DNA of 64,000 nt from Ancrocorticia sp047501485. GTDB taxonomy: Bacteria > Actinomycetota > Actinomycetes > Actinomycetales > Actinomycetaceae. Where the stretch lies: NCBI GenBank assembly GCA_047501485.1, contig JAZDRN010000004.1, forward strand, positions 62,001-126,000, written 5' to 3'. A model generated the notes under the pieces. It was given only the letters and a program-made list of their open reading frames with translations. It ran no database searches and was not told the origin of the DNA. Positions 57,983 to 64,000 of this stretch are shown here, piece by piece. The position numbers were made by a program, and so were the translations under genes. The number at the start of each line of letters is the position of its first letter. Position 1 is the first letter of the stretch.

Positions 57983-60961
57983 GTGGCCAAGTTACGCGTC
58001 CATGAACTAGCCAAGGAGCTGGGCATCACGAGCAAGAAGCTGCTCGAGGTGCTCAAGGAATCCGGCGAGTTCGTCAAATCCGCCTCGTCGACGATCGAGG
58101 CACCTGTCGTGCGCAAGGCGCACGAATACATGAAGGCTCATCCCGAGCTTTCCGATAAGAAGAAGTCGGCTGCTGCCAAGCCTGCCGCTTCTCCCAAGCC
58201 CGCCGCGGCTCCCAAGCCTGCGGCGGCCCCGAAAACCTCCGAGGAGAAGGCGCCCCAGGCTCCGACTCCCGCCGTCAACGAAGCATCCTCCGCCTCCCCG
58301 GCGTTCTCCGATGCTCAGCCCGAAGCCGCCGCCCCGCGTCCGGCGGCGGTCAAGCCCGGCCCCAAGCCGGCGGCTGCTCCGGCCGTGCAGGCCGGGTCGA
58401 AGTCGAGCGAGGACTCCTCGCAGACGGCGGATTCCTCTCCGGCTGCCAAGCCCGCGAACGAGACGTCCGCCAAGCCGACGAACGAAGCGGCTGCGAAGCC
58501 TGGTCCGCGTCCGAGCATGCCGACTCCGAAGACGGCACGCCCGGCTCGTCAGGACGAGCGCGGTCAGCGAGGCGGTCGCCAGGGTCAACGCGACAATCGG
58601 CGTGGTGGCGGTTCCCGTCAGGGTGGCGGCCCGCGTCCGGGTAACAATCCATTCGCGACCTCGCAGGGCATGCCCCGGCCCGGTGGCGGCGCAAAGCCCG
58701 GAGCACCGCGTCCGGGGAACAATCCATTCGCGACCTCGCAGGGCATGCCCCGCCCCGGTGGCGGCCAAGGTGGCGGCCCTCGTCCGCAGGGTGGCGGTCC
58801 CCGCCCGGGTGGAAACACCGGCGGTGGGGCTCGTCCTCGCCCGACGGGTGCCCGTCCCAGCCCGAACATGATGCCGAGCCACATGGAACAGCGCCAGGAT
58901 TCCGGTGCACGTCCCGGTGGCGGCGGCCGCGGTCGTGGCGGTGGCGGCGGGCGTCCCGGTGGTGGTGGCGGTGGCCGTCCCAGTGGTGGCGGCTTCACCC
59001 GCTCCGGCGGCAAGTCACGCGGTGGTTCCACCGCCGGTGCCTTCGGCCGTCAGGGTGGTCGTCCCTCCCGCGGGCGCAAGTCGAAGCGTGCGAAGCGTGA
59101 AGAATGGGAGAGCCAGAGCTCGCCCATGGTTCAGGGCGTCGAAGTACCTCACGGCGATGGCTCGACCGTGGTCCGCGTACGTCAGGGAGCCTCGCTCGCT
59201 GATTTCGCCGAGCGCATCGGCGCCAACCCGGCTGCACTGATCACCGTGCTGTTCCGCATGGGTGAGATGGCGACCGTCAACCAGTCGTTGGACGCCGACA
59301 CGTTCAAGCTGCTGGGCGCCGAACTCGGCTACGACGTGCAGGTCATGTCCGCCGAGGATGAGGATCGCGAGATCCTCGAGCAGTTCGACATCGATCTCCA
59401 GGCCGAACAGGACGAGGAGAACGACGAGGACCAGCTTCCCCGTCCGCCGGTCGTGACCGTCATGGGTCACGTCGACCACGGCAAGACCAAGCTGCTCGAC
59501 GCCATCCGCCACGCCGAGGTCATCGAGACCGAGCACGGCGGTATCACCCAGCACATCGGCGCCTACCAGGTGCACATGACCTACGAGGGCCAGGACCGGG
59601 CGATCACCTTCATCGACACCCCGGGCCACGAGGCCTTCACGGACATGCGTGCCCGCGGCGCCAATGTCACCGACATCGCCGTTCTCGTCGTCGCGGCCGA
59701 CGACGGCGTGATGCCCCAGACCATTGAGGCACTCAACCACGCTCAGTCCGCCGGTGTGAAGATCGTCGTCGCCGTCAACAAGATCGACGTCGACGGCGCG
59801 AATCCGGAGAAGGTGCGCGGTCAGCTGACCGAGTACGGGCTGGTGGCAGAGGAGTACGGCGGCGACACCATGTTCGTCGATATCTCGGCCAAGCAGCGCA
59901 TCGGCATCGAGGACCTGCTGGAAGCCGTGCTCTACACCTCGGACGCCGAGATCGAGCCCATGGCGAACCCGAACAAGCCCGCCCGCGGCGTGGCGATCGA
60001 GGCCAAGCTCGATCAGGGCCGTGGCGCGGTTGTGACCGCCCTGGTTCAGACCGGTACGCTGCGCATCGGCGACCCGCTTGCGGTCGGCACCGCGCACGGC
60101 CGCGTCCGTGCCATGTTCGATGAGAATGGCGACAACGTGGAAGAGGCAGGCCCCTCGCGGCCCGTCCAGATCCTTGGTATGTCGTCGGTTCCCTCGGCCG
60201 GTGACAGCTTCCTGGTGGCGAGCGACGACCGCACAGCCCGTCAGATCGCTGACAAGCGTGAGGCAGCGAAGCGTTCGGCAACCCTTGCCAAGCGCCGCAA
60301 GCGCATCTCCCTTGAGAACCTCAACGAGGCTCTCAAGGAAGGCAGCGCTCAGACGCTCAACCTCATCATCAAGGGCGACGCCTCCGGTGCCGTCGAGGCA
60401 CTCGAGTCCTCGCTGTTGGAGCTCGAGATCAGCGACGAGGTCCAGCTGCAGATCATCCACCGCGGTGTCGGTGCGATCACGCAGAACGACGTCAACCTGG
60501 CGACGGTGGACAACGCCGTTATCATCGGCTACAACGTCCGTCCCGCCGAGCGCGTTCAGGATCTCGCCGACCGTGAGGGCGTCGAGATGAAGTTCTACTC
60601 GGTCATCTACAAGGCCATCGAAGAGGTCGAGGCTGCTCTCAAGGGCATGCTCAAGCCGATCTACGAGGAGGTCCAGCTGGGCAGCGCGGAGATCCGTCAG
60701 GTCTTCCGCTCTGGCAAGTTCGGCAACATCGCGGGTTCGATCGTCCGTTCCGGAACGATCAGGCGTGGAGCCAAGGCTCGCCTCGTGCGCGACGGCGTCG
60801 TGCTGGCTCCCGAGCTGGAGATCGCCTCCCTGCGCCGTGAGAAGGATGACGTCACCGAGGTCCGCGAGGGCTACGAGTGCGGCATCACTCTCGGATTCAG
60901 GGATATCGAGGAGGGCGACGTCATCGAGACCTACGAGATGCAGGAGAAGCCGCGCGACTGA
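57983..60961 (+). CDS. infB: Translation initiation factor IF-2
   Basis: IF-2 is the GTPase that places fMet-tRNA on the 30S subunit. The 992-residue product begins VAKLRVHELAKELGITSKKLLEVL (the IF2 N-terminal helical motif). It then has about 130 residues rich in Ala/Pro/Lys and about 200 residues of Gly/Arg/Pro repeats, followed by the core. The GTPase motifs are GHVDHGKTKLLD (about residue 494), FIDTPGHEAFTDM and VAVNKIDVDG. The GTG start has AAGGAGAA upstream. The Gly-rich stretch contains a recent in-frame duplication (58631-58765). Confidence 0.96.
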   Translation: MAKLRVHELAKELGITSKKLLEVLKESGEFVKSASSTIEAPVVRKAHEYMKAHPELSDKKKSAAAKPAASPKPAAAPKPAAAPKTSEEKAPQAPTPAVNEASSASPAFSDAQPEAAAPRPAAVKPGPKPAAAPAVQAGSKSSEDSSQTADSSPAAKPANETSAKPTNEAAAKPGPRPSMPTPKTARPARQDERGQRGGRQGQRDNRRGGGSRQGGGPRPGNNPFATSQGMPRPGGGAKPGAPRPGNNPFATSQGMPRPGGGQGGGPRPQGGGPRPGGNTGGGARPRPTGARPSPNMMPSHMEQRQDSGARPGGGGRGRGGGGGRPGGGGGGRPSGGGFTRSGGKSRGGSTAGAFGRQGGRPSRGRKSKRAKREEWESQSSPMVQGVEVPHGDGSTVVRVRQGASLADFAERIGANPAALITVLFRMGEMATVNQSLDADTFKLLGAELGYDVQVMSAEDEDREILEQFDIDLQAEQDEENDEDQLPRPPVVTVMGHVDHGKTKLLDAIRHAEVIETEHGGITQHIGAYQVHMTYEGQDRAITFIDTPGHEAFTDMRARGANVTDIAVLVVAADDGVMPQTIEALNHAQSAGVKIVVAVNKIDVDGANPEKVRGQLTEYGLVAEEYGGDTMFVDISAKQRIGIEDLLEAVLYTSDAEIEPMANPNKPARGVAIEAKLDQGRGAVVTALVQTGTLRIGDPLAVGTAHGRVRAMFDENGDNVEEAGPSRPVQILGMSSVPSAGDSFLVASDDRTARQIADKREAAKRSATLAKRRKRISLENLNEALKEGSAQTLNLIIKGDASGAVEALESSLLELEISDEVQLQIIHRGVGAITQNDVNLATVDNAVIIGYNVRPAERVQDLADREGVEMKFYSVIYKAIEEVEAALKGMLKPIYEEVQLGSAEIRQVFRSGKFGNIAGSIVRSGTIRRGAKARLVRDGVVLAPELEIASLRREKDDVTEVREGYECGITLGFRDIEEGDVIETYEMQEKPRD
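58631..58765 (+). repeat. 60-bp direct repeat inside infB
   Basis: 58631-58690 and 58706-58765 are 60-bp copies differing at two bases, with a 75-bp (25-codon) period. Both encode PRPGNNPFATSQGMPRPGGG. The near identity at DNA level suggests recent duplication or gene conversion. Confidence 0.85.
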
Positions 60962-61076
60962 GAGGTTGCAACCGGCGGGTGCCGTTGCCTGTGACGGCAC
61001 CGTCTCGCGATAGACCTGATCGGCGGGCTACCCTGGTGGTGGCCCGCCGATCCCTTTGACTTGAAAGGCGATACTC

Positions 61077-61610
61077 ATGCCCAACCCACGTTCCGCGAAG
61101 GTGGCCGAACGGATTCACGAGATCGTTGCCTCGCTGGTGACGCTTCGTATGAAGGATCCGCGACTTGACATGGTGACCATCACCGACGTCCGCGTCACCG
61201 CAGACCTGCAGCACGCGACGATTTTCTACACCGTCTACGGCGGCCAGAAGAAGCTGGCGGATGCCGGCCGCGGCCTCGCCTCGGCGAAGGGTTTCCTGCG
61301 CTCCCAGGTGGGCGCGCAGCTGGGCCTTCGACTGACCCCGAGCCTCGAGTTCGTGCCGGATGCCCTGCCGGAGAACGCGCGCTCCTTCGAGGATGCGCTC
61401 GTTGCGGCTCGTTTCAGAGACGAGCAGATCGCCAAATCTGCCGAGGGAGCCGAATGGGCTGCCGGCGAGGATCCCTACCGTCGTGAGGACGACGAGGACG
61501 GGTCCGAGGACGAGGCTGGAGCCGAGTTCACCGAGGCGGATGAAGAGGCCTCCGGCGCCGACCTCGAAGGCGGCGAGGAACTCTCCGGCGACGCCTCCTC
61601 GCGAGGCTGA
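61077..61610 (+). CDS. rbfA: 30S ribosome-binding factor RbfA
   Basis: RbfA helps mature the 30S platform and 16S 5' end. The first 120 residues are the KH-like domain: ERIHEIVASLVTLRMKDPRL, VTITDVRVTADLQHATIFYT and LRLTPSLEFVPDALPENA. A highly acidic tail of about 55 residues (DEDGSEDEAGAEFTE) follows, longer than usual. It is placed between infB and truB; truB starts 2 bp after its stop. Confidence 0.94.
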   Translation: MPNPRSAKVAERIHEIVASLVTLRMKDPRLDMVTITDVRVTADLQHATIFYTVYGGQKKLADAGRGLASAKGFLRSQVGAQLGLRLTPSLEFVPDALPENARSFEDALVAARFRDEQIAKSAEGAEWAAGEDPYRREDDEDGSEDEAGAEFTEADEEASGADLEGGEELSGDASSRG

Positions 61611-61612
61611 GC

Positions 61613-62749
61613 ATGGCGGAGGACTCCGCGACATCCAACGGCCGCCCCTCGAAGAAGCAGCGCTCGGCGCGCGGGCAGGGGCGGCCGCGTCGCGTCATGC
61701 CCTGGGACGAGCTGACGCGTCCGCAGCGCGAGCGCAGCATCCCACCCGAGGACGGGCTCGTCGTCGTCGACAAGAACAAGGACGTGACCAGCCACGACAT
61801 CGTGGGCGCGCTGCGGTTCCTGGCGGGTACCCGCAAAGTCGGCCACGCCGGGACTCTCGATCCGATGGCCACGGGCGTGCTATGCGTCGGCGTCGGCAAA
61901 GCCACGAAGCTGTTGCAGTACGTGACCGGCACGGACAAACGGTACACCGCCACGATCCGCCTGGGAGTGGAGACCACGACGGAGGACGCGCAGGGCGAAG
62001 TCACCGAGAGGCGCGGGATCGCGGCGCTCGGTGGCGATGCCGATGGCTGGGTCGAGGCCATCGATGCCGCGATGAGCCAGCTGCGCGGCACGATCCAGCA
62101 GGTCCCCAGCGCTGTCAGCGCGCTCAAGGTGAACGGCAGGAGAGCCTACGAGCTGGTGCGCGAGGGGCATTCCGTCGAGCTGGACGCGCGGACGGTGATG
62201 ATCGGCGATTTCACGCGGATAGGGCAGCCTCGCGCCGGTGAGGAGATGCTCGATGTGGATGTCGAGGTCGTGTGCTCCGCGGGAACCTACGTCCGTGCGC
62301 TGGCCCGAGATCTCGGCGACCTGCTCGGCACCGGTGCCCATCTGACCGCCCTGCGCAGGACCCGCGTGGGGGAGTGGGATGAGGCGCGGGCCCTGACGAT
62401 CGCCGAGCTCAACGAGTTCAACCTGCGTGGAGAGGAGCTTCCCATCGTTGCCCTCTCCGACCTCTGCCGTGCTCTGTTCCCGCTGGTGGGCATCACGGCC
62501 GAGGAGGCAGAGCTGTTGCGTCGCGGGCAGTTCATCGCGCGGCGCGACTACCAGCCGCTGGGCGGTGGAGAAGCGGCAGCTCTCGTGACGGGCAGTGGCG
62601 CACCCCACGCCGGGAGCACCGCCCCGTTCCTTCGCACTCCCAAGAATTCCGATGGCAAGCCGGTGGCCGCGGCCATGTGCGACGGCCAGGTGGTGGCCCT
62701 CGTCTCGCCTCGTTCGGGGATGCTGAAGCCCGATCTGCTGCTCGGATGA
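61613..62749 (+). CDS. truB: tRNA pseudouridine(55) synthase TruB
   Basis: TruB makes the universal pseudouridine-55 in tRNA. The 378-residue product has a basic N-tail of about 35 residues, then PPEDGLVVVDKNKDVTSHDIV. The catalytic Asp is in VGHAGTLDPMATGVLCVGVG, followed by KRYTATIRLG and CSAGTYVRALARDLG. Its C-terminal region has an insert before the final Gly/Ser segment. It is the last gene of the rimP-to-truB series. Confidence 0.94.
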   Translation: MAEDSATSNGRPSKKQRSARGQGRPRRVMPWDELTRPQRERSIPPEDGLVVVDKNKDVTSHDIVGALRFLAGTRKVGHAGTLDPMATGVLCVGVGKATKLLQYVTGTDKRYTATIRLGVETTTEDAQGEVTERRGIAALGGDADGWVEAIDAAMSQLRGTIQQVPSAVSALKVNGRRAYELVREGHSVELDARTVMIGDFTRIGQPRAGEEMLDVDVEVVCSAGTYVRALARDLGDLLGTGAHLTALRRTRVGEWDEARALTIAELNEFNLRGEELPIVALSDLCRALFPLVGITAEEAELLRRGQFIARRDYQPLGGGEAAALVTGSGAPHAGSTAPFLRTPKNSDGKPVAAAMCDGQVVALVSPRSGMLKPDLLLG

Positions 62750-62819
62750 GCCCGCGCCACGATTCGGGGCGGTCCCGCCGCCGCGTTCCCGCCGCCGCGG
62801 TCGCTGCAGTTGAGTGAGA

Positions 62820-62878
62820 TCAAACGTTTGGACACGAAGTGCAACGTTTTACGAACGACTTCGTGTCCAAACGTTTGA
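62820..62878. repeat. 59-bp inverted repeat with perfect 21-bp arms
   Basis: 62820-62840 and 62858-62878 are exact reverse complements. Each arm also contains the self-complementary CAAACGTTTG (62821-62830, 62868-62877). The 17-nt loop has a CGTT/AACG inner stem. There is no T-run. It may terminate truB or be a pair of operator sites for a dimeric, LacI-like regulator. The remaining bases of the 263-bp gap show no gene. Confidence 0.7.
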
Positions 62879-63012
62879 CTTCGCGGAAGTATCCTCTCCG
62901 CCAGGCCCTCAACCGATCGTGAGTTTCTCCCCGGATGTACTTCGTGCGCCGCCCATCCACACGCGACGCCCGGTTGCTGCCGAGGGCACGGCCTTTCGGT
63001 TTCAATTCAGCT

Positions 63013-64000
63013 GTGGAACTTCATGTCAACGATCTTGTGACGAGGGCGCAGCTTGGCCGCACAACGGAGCAGGAGCTTCGACGCGACGGCTACATCCGGA
63101 TTCGGAGGGGCATCTATCTGCCCCGCTCCTGTGTTCCGGAGGATGCACCGCGTTGGAAGATCCGCCACACGGTGACGAAGGCCCGAGCACTCTCGGCGTC
63201 GCTCAAGCGCTATGGCACCGCGCCCCCGGTCCTCACGCTGGAATCGGCGCTGGCGGTTCTCGGAATGAACACGTGGACGAACACGGCTGATGTCTCTTAT
63301 CGAATCGAGTCGAATCGCGGCTCTCGAACGTCGCGCATGCTGCCTGCGGTCAAGGTGGATGGCGTGGCCGTGGGTGCAGTGACCGAACGGCAGCTTCTCG
63401 GCATGGCTCCCGATGAGAAGAGGCTGCGTGCCTGCGGCGTCGCGACGGCATCGCTGGCGACCATCGCCCTCGACTGCGCCCGTTTCCTCCATCCCTTGTC
63501 CGCGCTCGTCGCCGTGAGCTCCGTGCTCACGCGGCTCAGTGAGTTCGATCGGTGGAAGCCGGAGCGCTCGCGAGCATTGGAGAGGGCAGGAAGGGAGTCG
63601 ATCCGTGCGAAGCTGGTCCCGATTGCGGGGTGGAGGGGCAGTCGCCGAGCCGCGTCGGTCGTGGACGCGGCCGACGCCGGCCTCCAGACTCCGGGAGAGG
63701 GCTACCTGTGGTGGCTGCTGCGCTGTATGTTGCCCGAGAAACACCTTCGTCACCTCGTCACCCAGTACCCGATCTCCTTGGAGGGACAAAACTACTTCCC
63801 TGACGCGGCGTTGCCGGAGGACAAGGTGCTTTTCGAGTTCGACGGCTTCGGAAAGATGCAGGAGACGGAACGAGCTTTCCTCGCCCGCCAGCGTGCACTC
63901 ACATGGGCGGGATGGACTCCGATACGGGTCGATCAGGGGCAGCTCGCTCGGCCCGAGTTCCTCATCAGGCATCTCTTGCGAGAGTTGCGGGGATGTGGCG
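63013..64000 (+). CDS. AbiEi-like winged-helix protein with PD-(D/E)xK-like C-terminus, 3' partial
   Basis: An open frame runs from GTG 63013 without a stop to the window end (329 codons). The N-terminus, ARAQLGRTTEQELRRDGYIR followed by RRGIYLPR, resembles the AbiEi antitoxin winged-helix domain. The C-terminal NYFPDAALPEDKVLFEFDG with K after it, then RQRALTWAGWTPIRVDQGQL, resembles the DUF559/Vsr-like nuclease fold. Such fused proteins are common and poorly characterised in actinobacteria. There is no SD and the start is uncertain. No toxin partner is seen before the edge. Confidence 0.72.
   Translation, partial: MELHVNDLVTRAQLGRTTEQELRRDGYIRIRRGIYLPRSCVPEDAPRWKIRHTVTKARALSASLKRYGTAPPVLTLESALAVLGMNTWTNTADVSYRIESNRGSRTSRMLPAVKVDGVAVGAVTERQLLGMAPDEKRLRACGVATASLATIALDCARFLHPLSALVAVSSVLTRLSEFDRWKPERSRALERAGRESIRAKLVPIAGWRGSRRAASVVDAADAGLQTPGEGYLWWLLRCMLPEKHLRHLVTQYPISLEGQNYFPDAALPEDKVLFEFDGFGKMQETERAFLARQRALTWAGWTPIRVDQGQLARPEFLIRHLLRELRGCG

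Noticed and set aside
59015..61000. 661-codon open frame on the minus strand
   Set aside because: It lies antisense to infB in a high-GC gene and shows no protein family. It is a codon-bias shadow.

Overview
The window is high-GC DNA from an actinobacterium. The best fit is Actinomycetaceae or a close relative, inferred from gene content and order and from frequent GTG starts; no species can be named. Most of it is the conserved actinobacterial core for translation, secretion and division. In order these genes are folC(end)-ndk; smc; ftsY; amtB-glnB-glnD-ffh; rpsP-khpA-rimM-trmD-rplS-lepB-rnhB-DUF2469-yraN-comM-dprA-xerC; rpsB-tsf; pyrH-frr-cdsA; rlmN-dxr-rip1-ispG-GNAT-proS; and rimP-nusA-ylxR-infB-rbfA-truB.

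Region by region. 1-4 kb: the end of folC, ndk, and a PTS-type dihydroxyacetone kinase operon (dhaK-dhaL-dhaM, with HPr fused to DhaM). 4-12 kb: smc, a small membrane protein, a threonine-degradation operon tdh-kbl on the minus strand, and ftsY. 12-22 kb: ammonium uptake and PII signalling (amtB, glnB, a glnD lacking ACT domains), ffh, a GNAT, a CDF metal exporter, and the rpsP-rplS ribosome cluster, in which trmD is fused to a GNAT domain. 22-31 kb: lepB to xerC, an M23-like protein, rpsB and tsf.

31.8-42.9 kb: an accessory block sits between tsf and pyrH, which are usually close neighbours. It holds a DUF711/ACT pair, a complete-looking retron, an AraC regulator, a tartrate-dehydratase-type operon (ttdA-ttdB plus a DASS transporter), a second DASS transporter and a degenerate receiver protein. 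The retron is the most notable system here. A sigma70-like promoter (34171-34199) fires at the base of a roughly 235-nt structured RNA. That RNA is closed by an imperfect inverted repeat of about 21 bp (34207-34229 with 34420-34441), with a candidate branching G at 34230. An RT gene with a YSDD active site follows 17 nt later. No known retron effector is evident beside it.

43-64 kb: core genes again, ending with infB-rbfA-truB, a perfect 21-bp-arm palindrome, and an AbiEi-like/PD-(D/E)xK-like protein that runs off the window. Several promoters (smc, xerC, proS, rimP) put a TANNNT -10 box exactly 6 nt before the start codon, which implies leaderless mRNAs.
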